This document shows positions 31,867-41,558 of a DNA stretch of 64,000 nucleotides, piece after piece. This DNA is from Stachybotrys elegans (Eukaryota; Ascomycota; Sordariomycetes; Hypocreales; Stachybotryaceae), in assembly GCA_020746835.1 (NCBI GenBank), contig JAGPNK010000007.1:496001-560000 (forward strand). Reading direction: 5' to 3'. How positions within the stretch are numbered: position 1 is the first letter of the stretch; each line of letters begins with the position of its first letter. Both the position numbers and the translations under genes were made by a program. The notes below the pieces were generated by a model. It was not told the origin of the DNA and did no database searches. It saw nothing but the letters and a program-made list of their open reading frames with translations.

Positions 31867-33453
31867 TCACTGAGTCTGCATTATACGACGCAGCATGAAT
31901 CCGTCGAGGAATTCGAGACTGTTCTCTATGTCGGCCTTGAGCAGCGACTTGCCTGCAGTCATAGGCAATCTCTCTGGGGCCGGCTGAGAGAGATATACTT
32001 TTCCGCGTGTCCTGTGTGCCGATCGGAAGACCTATACTCGTGTAAGAATTGCGTCACCGAATGAAACCTTGACAGAGACTCACCCTCAACCGCCTGAGAA
32101 TCTCCTCAAACTCTCGTGCAATCTTGGCATCGTCCTCACTGTCGCCAAGTTTCCACCGGAAAGAGTGCCTCTCAAAGGCCTCGCGGAGCTGGCGCTGCCT
32201 TTTGGGCATGTTGCGGTGCTGGTCCTCCTCGGATAGGTATGCCTTGAGACCGCAGAAGGCGTCAATGGCCTGGAAGAGAAGAACCTGGTTGCCGCTTAGA
32301 CCGTCGAACTTGACCCATTCACCCGTCTTCTCATCGGTATAGCCGGCGCCCCAGGCGTAGAAACCTTGGACGTGGGATAGCCATGCGGAACGGGCGATGG
32401 TCTTGTCGTGCAGACGGTCATAGTAGGCGCCGAGCATGGGACGAAGCTGGTTGGTCAGGCGAGCCATGTGGAGAGCACAGGCTGCCTTATCATTGCGGGC
32501 GAAGCTGATTGTTGCGCGGATCATGTCATGGTACATGGGCAGACCCTGTTAACAATGGTGTTAGTCACTGAAGCGAAGGGGATGACCCTGACAGCCTACC
32601 AAGTTCTCAACCTCACGCATGATGCGGGAGAAGGCCTCCTCAGAGTCCATGATGGTCTTGTTCAGGTTGGCATTGATCCTGTGGACGTATTCTTCGTTCG
32701 AGTCGAAGTTGAGCGTCATGTTGCTCGTAATGTTTCCGCTGTCCGACCGGCATCCGAAGTGGCGTTGAAGATATGCCCACGGCTCCACAAGCTCGAGGGG
32801 AAGTTCGACAATGGTCTCGAGTTGAGCGACCTTGACGACGGGAATAATGGCCCATCTGGGGAGCAAAGTCAGGAATGAATTTTGAGGGCTGGATATGCAT
32901 GTCCTTACCGGTATGCGTGGCGGCACATGGCGATGCAGTTATAAAAAGCGTTGTAGGTATCACGGGGGATGATATCCCACTGGCCTCCTTCGGCAGCTTC
33001 CAATATGGCCCTGACCTGCGCCATGTCGACACGCTCACTCAGAAGCTTCCTGAACATGGCACGGTTGCCTGCAATTCTCTTGATGTCACAGGCGTCATCG
33101 AGAGAAGCCTTCTCTATGGCCATTACGCTCGACATCTCCATGAAGATTTCCTTATACACTCGAAGAGGCGCAGGCCAAGTCTCATGCTGGTGGTTAGCAC
33201 GAGGAGGCCAGGAACCAGCGCCGTCCTTTTGGATCATGTCTGCCATGGTGGCGGCAGTCTCGTGGGATTCGGCTAGATGCTGGATATCGCGGATTATCTT
33301 GGTTCGGGGATCTGTGATGTACAGAGTGCTCCGATTTGGCAACAAAGAAGGAGACCTAAGGATCCGTTTTGGCCAAGAGCTCCATGGAGAGAGGACGAAG
33401 AGAGTAAAAATACTACCCAGAGGGAAGAGAAGGAGCGAGGAGTATTCCATCAT
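31867..33453 (-). CDS. IDO/PrnB-superfamily heme protein, N-terminal membrane anchor
   Basis: Four exons, 33453-32909, 32855-32600, 32545-32084 and 32031-31867, give 475 residues. The N-terminus is one hydrophobic segment (SSLLLFPLGSIFTLFVLS), a signal anchor. The rest resembles the indoleamine 2,3-dioxygenase fold: the VKFDGLSGNQVLLFQAIDAF block corresponds to the Gly-Ser-x-Gly-Gln substrate segment of IDO, and REFEEILRRLRVFRSAH corresponds to the helix ending in the proximal heme ligand (…LRSYH in IDO). That His is codon 6 of the last exon (32016-32014), so the frame without the last intron would lack it. A Leu-Pro-Met-Thr-Ala-Gly-Lys-Ser segment follows. It could instead be a PrnB-like (DUF1864) protein; substrate and true activity are unknown. 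Confidence 0.72.
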
Positions 33454-36400
33454 GCTGAATCACCGTACTCTGAACTTGCTTGATAGGAGAAAGACAAGCT
33501 CTACACGCCAGACCGGACCAGGTTTTCCTCCCTCTCGCCTTCTTATATGGAACCGGAGCAACACACGATGATAACCTGGCCAGGGGAGGACCTCTACTCA
33601 GCCTGGAGCTTGACATGCTCTGGGGCTCTCGGTTGTGGACCGGGTCGACAGGTGACGCAAGCTGGGACTCCCTCGGACATGCCCCAAACGGCCGCAGCCA
33701 TCTATTGAAGGAGTGGGATGCAGTACGTGACCTGCGAAGACGAGGCGTGACTCGTTGAAATTCGAGTCTGTTGCATGTGGCCCAGAGCAGAAGAGGCTCG
33801 TGCTGTTGTATGATGATCTGCTGCCATACCCACCTACGTTTAACGCCGTCTTCCGGTGTATCAAGTCGCATCTACCTGCAACTTAGAGAACTTTACGCGC
33901 ATATGGAGATATCCGTCTCTATCTCGGCAAGCAGAATTTCCCCTCTACCCCGGCAACCCGGGCTCTGCAGACGGCAAATGCCTTGTTCCACCGTATAACT
34001 CTCCAACAGCCTCAATCTTGAGACAGCCTACGTGCCGAGGCCCGGTTTGGCACGTCCCGAATTCTTGTCAAGCAGCCTGGATGAGATGGTGGTTTCGTTT
34101 CTCCCTGGGTCGGGTAAGCATCAGCCTCTGCCCCTTGCTGGAATGTCATACGTATGCACGGCAAGGACCGGCGGAACGCAGACATCGATCGATCTGCATC
34201 ACCATAGGCGGAATGCTCGCCGAAGGATGAGGAACACTGGAGTCAGCAATCCTAGGATATCCCTGGAAAAAGATCTACAGATAGGGAAGTGCCCTCTCTT
34301 CTTCTCCAATTGCCATACCACCTGCTACAACTGGTAGAAGTGTCGAATGACACAGAACAGAGGCCCAGTCCCTCAAGGAGCTTTCATGACGGCTTACGGT
34401 GCGAGATACCCGTTGTAGGAGCTCCGGTGTCCAGTATACTTGATTGGTCAACAGTGCGTCAGTACACAGTATGTCAACCATTCAATGCGGAACAGACGAA
34501 TCCTTTCGCAACCAATGTTACAGACAATGAGGTTCCGGGCACCTACGCTCACAATTCAAGCGTGATAGCCGCCGACTGCGAGGTTCATCCCCCATGGCCT
34601 TTGAGATCAGCACCGCTGTCACGTACGTATCTTGGGCGCTGGCAGCTTGCAGCGATTGGAGCCAGGGGTTGAAGATGCCTGTCACCATGAGCAATGCAGA
34701 GATGACATCCGTATTGACACGAGAGAAGCCACGTCAGTCGGGCGGGCCCGAGCACTTGGATGCTCTCGCCCGGTGCCATGGACGAGGAGCGAGGGAGGCC
34801 CGTTAGCGAGCCAAGGGTACTGTTTTACCGCCTTCACTCCATTGAGGAAGTTGCAGAGTGTCATTGAAAGAGGACCGCCCCCATTCTTTTGAAGCTTGGA
34901 CAGTATTACTGTGACGGCAGTATCATTGTATCCTTGTATTACGCGTGTGAGTCCCGTGTAGCCGCCCGGGAAGCCCATATGCTGTCCAGTCTGGTGCATC
35001 GGGACTCGCCGAGGAACTATAATATCGCTAGGAGCTCAACGTTATACGGGAGAAAAGGGAGCTTTGGGGAGAAAGGGCCAAATCGAAGAGGATGCTGCTT
35101 GGACAACAGTTTGAGGAGCCGCGGCCTGACGACTTGCAAGTGGAGCGCGCTGACCACCCATTACTACGTAGTATGTAGATATCGGTAAGTTTGATGAGGA
35201 TTCAGTTACGGAATCGGAGTGCAAGTGTAGGGGGTGGTGTGTGAAAGGGGGCTCTCGGAGAGCTTTCGGTCCCGTGTAAGAGGCAGAACGAACGGCAATT
35301 GCCAGGGGGTTGTTTTAATGCCCAGAGTGGATTTGGTGAACTGACAGAGCTAGGGCCATGTTGACGATGATCCGGATTGACAGGGACAGGCGAGAAGTGA
35401 GCAACGATAAATACTTACACGGGGTCCTTGCAGCTCTAGGGTTTACCTCCAGGTCGGGTCGGTGTTGGTTACGCACGTTTGGCCAGCCTAAGGAGAACAT
35501 ATGCGATATTCTATGGTTTACGACGTCTTTTACGCTTTGAGCCCCTCTGCCCTCAGTATGAAAGCTTCTCATTTGGCCAAATGTCCAGGCTCGGCAGGGG
35601 GGAGTGGGTGGTTTAGAGCTGTGATCGTCCAATCCCGAGCCTCGGTGAGCAAAAGGGAAGAAAATAGGGAAAAAAACGTGCCGAACCCTGTTCAAGATGG
35701 ATGGAGAGATGAATTGATGTATGCAGGTGGGTGGATATAGGTATGCCGTTATGCCGTCGTGCTACTCCACTGAGAACAATTAATTGCGACTGAATTTCAT
35801 ACAAAGCTTCGTCTCGATGTCCATACTTGCCTGGGGCGTTCATCGTGATAGCGACAAAGTGGAGAGGTTGTCAACGTTATGGCGCATTGCGTTCTGCATG
35901 TGGTATCGTGCTATAACGAGGTAGTTTTGCCATGCAAACACCAATGCCAAAAAGCAACCTCCGTTTGGCGTAATCTCGTGTCTCGGTATGTGCCGCAAGG
36001 CTCCGACGCAAGCGGCAAAACCGTCTTCAGGCTTACTGGTTGGATGTCTATCAGCTCGCCCCCGTTCCCCTGTATCGAATACAAACTGGCAGTTCGATGG
36101 CCGTGGGGCGGCAGGCAGCCAATCGCAGTACTTTGGCCTTCTTCCTTGCGGTAAGCGGCGGCCGCAGCGTTGCAGTGATGGAGGACTTTATTGATAGTAG
36201 GATGCGTCGGGCTCCATGGGCATGCGGACAGCCCTAGAATAAAGGGTTGAATGGACCACGGCCTCTCTCTGCCTCGATCTATGGTGGCCTGACCGAGGCT
36301 GTTCCCTTAAGTGCCTCGACATCATCCCGTCTATGGCTTTCTTCATGTGCGAGGTGGTTTGCGAGCACAAACACCTTCTCGATGTGAATAACATCATGGC

Positions 36401-36835
36401 TCGTGTAACACTGCACACGTCATCGCTTGTGCGACAGATGCCATGTTCACCGCTGCACAGCGCCTCTGGCGCGTCAACTCACGGCCGCATAGGTCGAGGC
36501 GCCTCTGTGCCGGGCGCTGGTGGACCAAAACTACCACCCGCCATAGCAGTGACTTTTCCCTCTTGCGCCGACGACCAGAGCCCACGGCGACACCATGCGT
36601 AACGCAGCACATGTCGCCCATTCACCGGAACCTGAGCTGCTTTCATGAGGCAGGGCGGGCGCGGAGTCGCCAGAGGTATAAATAGTCTCGGGAGCAGTCA
36701 GCGCTCACCGGCATCGAAGAGCCAGCATCCCATGACGAAGACGAATCGCTTCTCCAGGGACCATTTCAGACAGCAGAACCTAAGATCGAGGAGCCCGTTC
36801 CGACAGACAGAAGCAACCAAAGCGCGGTTCTGACA
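33454..36835. other. 3.4-kb gene-poor stretch
   Basis: Upstream of the IDO-like gene and of the small Cys-rich ORF. Open frames above 100 codons exist in several frames (for example 33413-33871 minus and 34682-34999 minus) but have no family features. No tRNA or transposon ends seen. A TATA box lies at its right end. Confidence 0.45.
36677..36684 (+). promoter_or_regulatory. TATA box upstream of small Cys-rich ORF
   Basis: Consensus TATAAATA, 152 bp upstream of the ATG at 36836. A short ORF of 33 codons starting at 36734 would lie in the leader. Confidence 0.45.
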
Positions 36836-37051
36836 ATGTGTCTCCAGGAGATGATGGGCGCCTACTGCCCCAACTGCTACTATCGCTTTGATGGCATGAC
36901 GCCGAGCGTAATCGAGCTCTGCAAGTACTGCTCCAAGAATAAGGTGGCGGCTGGCTCGTGCAAGCAGGGCATAAAACAAGTCGTGGTCTGGAGGCCGTCG
37001 CTCGTGTCGTGCGAGGTTGTGCTATTCGAGAGTTGCAAGCGCAAGGATTGA
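36836..37051 (+). CDS. Small Cys-rich protein, unknown
   Basis: 71 residues with seven cysteines: MCLQEMMGAYCPNCYYRF, LCKYCSKN, SCKQG, SCEVV and SCKRKD. Two CxxC pairs (CPNC and CKYC), 18 residues apart, look like a small zinc ribbon. No signal peptide. The frame is open for 50 further codons 5' (to a stop at 36683-36685) without an ATG, with charged, natural-looking sequence (EEPASHDEDESLLQGPF), so an unseen upstream exon is possible. Family not recognised. A TATA box precedes it. Reality as a gene is uncertain. Confidence 0.42.
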   Translation: MCLQEMMGAYCPNCYYRFDGMTPSVIELCKYCSKNKVAAGSCKQGIKQVVVWRPSLVSCEVVLFESCKRKD

Positions 37052-37699
37052 TGTGGGTGAGAGGAAGAGAGAGATGGCTGGCGTTTCGGTAAAGATATTG
37101 GCATCGTACGGCGATGGGGTTACCGGAAGGAGAAAGGCTGCTTTTTTCCCTTCTTATTTGTGCGTTGGAGTTCTTGAGGAGAGGAGCGCTCGGTTTGAAT
37201 CATTCACGACAAGATACCTCGGTGGGAGAAGAGAAAGGGCATGAAGGACGCAGAATAATGCACTGCTATGAATTCAGAGAGAAAGATGATGGTATGTCGT
37301 TCAAGAAGGACTGAAGGCTGAAGACTGAGGGCAGGAGTCAATAGGCAGTAGCTATACAGGCAAACATGCTTTAGGCAGGAGAAAGAGTGGTTGGACCCCA
37401 ACTTGGGAAGTGCCTCGGCGCAACCCCACACGCGCCTTCCTCCCCCGCGTTCTCACAAGCGTGGAGAGGCCCTAAAAGTTTCCCCAGTTCGGGAAGCCAC
37501 GGCTATTGACATTGACTGTGAAATGACCCACGACATTGACCGCGGCCATCTGAACCGCCTCGCTTCATCACCCCCTACTTAATCCCATCCATCTCATTGG
37601 CATCAGCAACCCGTTACAGCTTCTTGATTTGATTGGAGAATCACGCATTGCATTGGCCACTGCTACGTCTGCCCAAGTCTTGCACCTCAGTTCATCACC
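37052..37699. other. Intergenic region, no gene seen
   Basis: 648 bp, 5' region of the nitronate monooxygenase gene; no clear TATA box. Confidence 0.5.
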
Positions 37700-38752
37700 A
37701 TGGCGCCCGTGGGTCTCATCACGACGCCGCTCACCACCCTGCTGGGCATCCAGCACCCCATCATCCTCGCCGGCATGGCTCGCGTGTCTGGTGGCAAGCT
37801 GGCCGCCGCCGTGTCCAACGCCGGCGGCCTCGGCGTCATCGGCGGCTTCATGTACACACCCGACCAGCTCCGTGAAATCATCGCTGAGATGAAGGCCAAC
37901 TTCTCTCACCCTGATCTGCCCTTTGGTGTTGATCTGGCCCTGCCACAGATCGGTGGCAATGCGCGCAAGACGAACCACGACTACACCGGCGGCAAACTCG
38001 ACGAGCTCATTGACATCACCATTGAGAGCGGCGCGCGCCTCTTCGTCAGCGCTGTGGGCGTGCCTCCCAAGTACATCATCGATAAGCTACACGACAACGG
38101 CATCCTCATCATGAACATGGTTGGCCACCCCAAGCACGCCGTCAAAGCACTGGAGCTCGGCGTCGACATGGTCTGCCCACAGGGCGGTGAGGGCGGCGGC
38201 CACACCGGAGATATCGCCAATTCCATCTTGATCCCCGCTGTCGTAGACGTGGCTCGGCAATACACGCCGCCTATGCTCAAGGGGTCTCCCGCTCTCGTCG
38301 TGGCGGCCGGTGGCATCTCCAATGGCCGGTCGCTTGCCAGCTCGCTGATGCAGGGTGCCGTGGGCGTCTGGGTGGGCACGCGCTTCGTGGCTTCGACCGA
38401 GGCCAGCTGCAGCGACGAGCACAAGGAGGCCGTGGTGTCGTGCGACTTTGACGGCACAGAGCGCACGCTGGTGCTGTCGGGCCGGCCCCTGCGCATGAAG
38501 ACCAACGACTACATCCGTGGCTGGCACGCCCGCCCCGCAGAGATCAAGGCTCTCTGCGACCGCGGCGTCGTGCCCATCGAGCACGACCTGGACGAGGGCC
38601 ATGATATCGACCCACCGCATCTCATGGGTCAGGTTGCCGGCTCCATAGAGAGCATTCAGCCGGCGGGCGAGATTGTCCGGGAGATGGCGCAGGAGGCGGC
38701 AGACATGCTGAAGCTGGGAGGCCAATACCTCTCGAAGAAGAGCAAACTATAG
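37700..38752 (+). CDS. Nitronate monooxygenase (2-nitropropane dioxygenase family)
   Basis: Intronless, 350 residues. FMN enzyme that oxidises nitronates such as propionate 3-nitronate, a self-protection reaction. TIM-barrel motifs in order: GIQHPIILAGMARVSGGKLA, AGGLGVIGGF, then HPKHAVKALELGVDMV, QGGEGGGHTGDI and VAAGGISNGRSLA followed by GAVGVWVGTRF, the phosphate-binding part. The expected His after the Gly-rich EGGGH loop is present. Start chosen at the first Met before LITTPLTTLLG. Cytosolic or peroxisomal; C-terminus is SKL-like (KKSKL): the last three residues SK-L? read K-S-K-L, so SKL is a peroxisomal PTS1 signal. This suggests peroxisomal location. Confidence 0.93.
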   Translation: MAPVGLITTPLTTLLGIQHPIILAGMARVSGGKLAAAVSNAGGLGVIGGFMYTPDQLREIIAEMKANFSHPDLPFGVDLALPQIGGNARKTNHDYTGGKLDELIDITIESGARLFVSAVGVPPKYIIDKLHDNGILIMNMVGHPKHAVKALELGVDMVCPQGGEGGGHTGDIANSILIPAVVDVARQYTPPMLKGSPALVVAAGGISNGRSLASSLMQGAVGVWVGTRFVASTEASCSDEHKEAVVSCDFDGTERTLVLSGRPLRMKTNDYIRGWHARPAEIKALCDRGVVPIEHDLDEGHDIDPPHLMGQVAGSIESIQPAGEIVREMAQEAADMLKLGGQYLSKKSKL

Positions 38753-39225
38753 AGAACATGGAAGGAGTGAGGCGTTGATCTTGTAAAGTATTTTCTGGAT
38801 TATGAGGCCAGCCGTCGAGCGTTGAAGCATTTCTGTTGTATGGTCAGTAGCATCTATCTATGAATAAACGAGGATTTATTGCGCATTTGAAATGATTGAG
38901 CATGAATCCCGAGGACATTTGTACGATGTGTCTCCAAAAATGTAGGATTTTTCTCTCTCTTTTTTTCTTCTTGTTTTCTTTTTCTTTTCCTAGATAAAGA
39001 CTCTTCTTAGACGATTTCTGCAATCGCCTTGCTGAGCGCACGGACCACATACGAGCTCCCGCTGTGGGGCAGCTAACATTTTCTTCCCTCGTTTTTTCCC
39101 TTATCGCCCATTATCGCAACTGTGGGATTTTTTTTTCTTCTCTACTGCCTGCCAGTGCACACCGAGACTCGCAACACGTCGGAACCGCCACACTCTTTGC
39201 CCGAACAGCCACCGGTTTCACCACA
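38753..39225. other. Intergenic region with poly(A) signal
   Basis: 473 bp between tandem genes; AATAAA at 38863 ends the NMO gene. The remainder is T-rich and serves HAS1. Confidence 0.5.
38863..38868 (+). terminator. Poly(A) signal of NMO gene
   Basis: AATAAA lies 110 nt after the stop codon of the preceding gene. Confidence 0.4.
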
Positions 39226-41137
39226 ATGGATGCGACTCTGAACAAGAAGCGCAAGCGCATTGCTGCCGAGGCAGTCGCCGACGCCGCTGTCACCTCCAAG
39301 AAGTCCAAGAAGCTCAAGAACCCCACCAAGCCTCAACCTCCCGTGGACAACGTGGCCAGCGACGACAGCGAGGATTCTGCTGAGGAGGAGGAGGAGGACG
39401 ACGACGATGAAGTCGATGGAGAGGGTAGTGGCGACGATGATGAGGCCGAGGAGGGCGACGATGACGATGGCGAGGAGGGCGATGAACTGCCTGCTAGCAA
39501 CGGCCCTCTTCTGCCGCCGACCACCGACTCTCATCTGTTTGAGGATATGAATCTGTCAGAAAAGACGATGAAGGCTATCAAGGAAATGGGCTTTGAGAAG
39601 ATGACGAGCATTCAGCGCAGCGTTCGTGCCCATCCTCCCGATCCCGATCATATCTGAGGCTAATACTAACCCTTGCATGCAGTCAATACCGCCTCTGCTC
39701 GCCGGCAAGGACGTGCTCGGCGCGGCCAAGACCGGATCCGGAAAGACGCTCGCCTTCCTGATCCCAGCCATTGAGATCCTCAGCTCGCTGCGATTCAAGC
39801 CCCGAAACGGCACCGGCGTCATCGTCGTCTCCCCGACCCGTGAACTCGCCCTGCAGATCTTTGGCGTCGCCCGCGAGCTCATGAAGCACCACTCCCAGAC
39901 GTACGGCATCGTCATTGGCGGCGCCAATCGCAGGGCCGAGGCCGAGAAGCTGTCCAAGGGTGTCAACCTGCTGATTGCCACGCCGGGTCGCCTGCTCGAC
40001 CACCTCCTCAACACGCCCTTTGTCTTCAAGAACCTCAAGTCGCTGATCATTGATGAGGCGGACCGCATTCTGGAAGTCGGTTTCGAGGACGAGATTAGGC
40101 AGATTGTCAAGGTTCTTGCCAACGACGATCGACAGACTATGCTCTTCTCCGCCACCCAGACCACCAAAGTCGGTATGTATCGCTCCATTCCCTCTTGCGA
40201 AACCTCTCATCTAACCATCCTACAGAGGATCTCGCAAGAATCTCGCTCCGTCCCGGTCCTCTATACATCAACGTCGACGAGGAGAAGCAGTTCAGTACCG
40301 TAGATGGCCTGGAGCAAGGCTATGTCCTCTGCGACGCCGAGAAGCGTTTCATCCTGCTCTTCTCTTTCCTCCGTAGGATGCAGCAAAAGAAGAAGAAGGT
40401 CATTGTCTTCTTCAGCAGCTGCAACTCGGTCAAGTACTACGCCGAGCTGCTCAACTACATTGACTGCCCCGTGCTTGACCTCCACGGCAAGCAGAAGCAG
40501 CAGAAGCGCACAAACACCTTTTTCGAGTTCAGCAATGCCGAGCATGGTATCCTCATCTGCACTGACGTTGCTGCCCGTGGTCTCGATGTAAGTGGCTCTC
40601 GCGCCAACACTCCGGTGCCCTTTGCTGACGTCTAGGTAGATTCCCGCCGTCGATTTCATTGTCCAGTTCGACCCCCCGGACAACACCCGCGACTACATCC
40701 ACCGTGTTGGTCGTACCGCACGAGGCGCCAACACCAAGGGCCGAAGCTTGCTGTTCCTGCAGCCCAACGAAGTGGGCTTCCTGTCGCATCTCAAGGCGGC
40801 GCGCGTGCCCGTCGTCGAGTTCGAGTTCCCCTCCAAGAAGATCATCAACGTGCAGTCGCAGCTCGAGAAGCTCATCGGTAAGAACTACTACCTGCAGCAG
40901 AGCGCCAAGGATGCCTTCAAGGCGTACCTGCACGCCTACGCCAGCCACAGCCTGCGCTCCGTCTACGACGTCAACAAGCTCGACCTGACCAAGGTTGCCA
41001 AGAGCTTCGGCTTCAGCACGCCGCCCCGTGTGGACATCACCCTGAACCAGTCGATGAGCCGAGACAAGGTGCAGGGGCGGCGGGCGTATGGAAGCCAGCC
41101 TCGGCAGGGCGGCTTCAAGGGCAGGAGAGGTGCATAA
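39226..41137 (+). CDS. HAS1: DEAD-box RNA helicase Has1
   Basis: Four exons, 39226-39621, 39683-40172, 40226-40587 and 40640-41137, give 581 residues, normal for Has1. Nucleolar helicase of 40S and 60S ribosome biogenesis. N-terminal basic KKRKR and SKKSKKLK clusters and an acidic Asp/Glu run come first, then the Q motif (FEKMTSIQ), [31 protein letters not shown] (a Has1-type extension of the motif), DEAD encoded at 40052-40063, SAT, RGLD and HRVGRTARG. First-exon donor is GTTCGT, a less common donor; the join yields [16 protein letters not shown]. The acceptor of the third intron is the second AG (40639), as the first would break the IPAVDF frame. Confidence 0.97.
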
Positions 41138-41558
41138 GGGAGGTGTACTGATATCACGATTGGGATAGTTTGGCGCATTCGGTTCCTAAAATAGGGGCAT
41201 CCATTTTATTGACGAGTATCGTCATCTTCAATGAGTAGTGCAATATGATGATTGTTTATATAGCACCGTGGAATGCGCCGAGACGAGACATCGCATTATT
41301 GCTACTAGTTCCGGGTAAGTAGAAATTTGGGCTTATCAACTACTGACTTGGCGCTGCTCAGCATACCCCAGTAACGTAAGAGGCGTCGTCAGCATAACAA
41401 TCTCACTGTGATGCTTTTACTTTTTTTTTGAGAAGAAAGAAAAACAAACCTGAAATCTCTAGAATCTCAGTTGCTCGATTGATGTCGATCCACCGTTGGA
41501 ACTGTTGAGACGGGACCCGTCGAGCCTTGAAGAGGCCCGTCACTGCTTCACCATCACC
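41138..41558. other. Intergenic region, no gene seen
   Basis: 421 bp between tandem genes; T-rich near 41420-41450. Confidence 0.5.

Noticed and set aside
41496..41558. Earlier in-frame Met of the DHCR24-like gene
   Set aside because: The 21 extra residues resemble non-coding sequence and precede the family-like start; kept only as an alternative.
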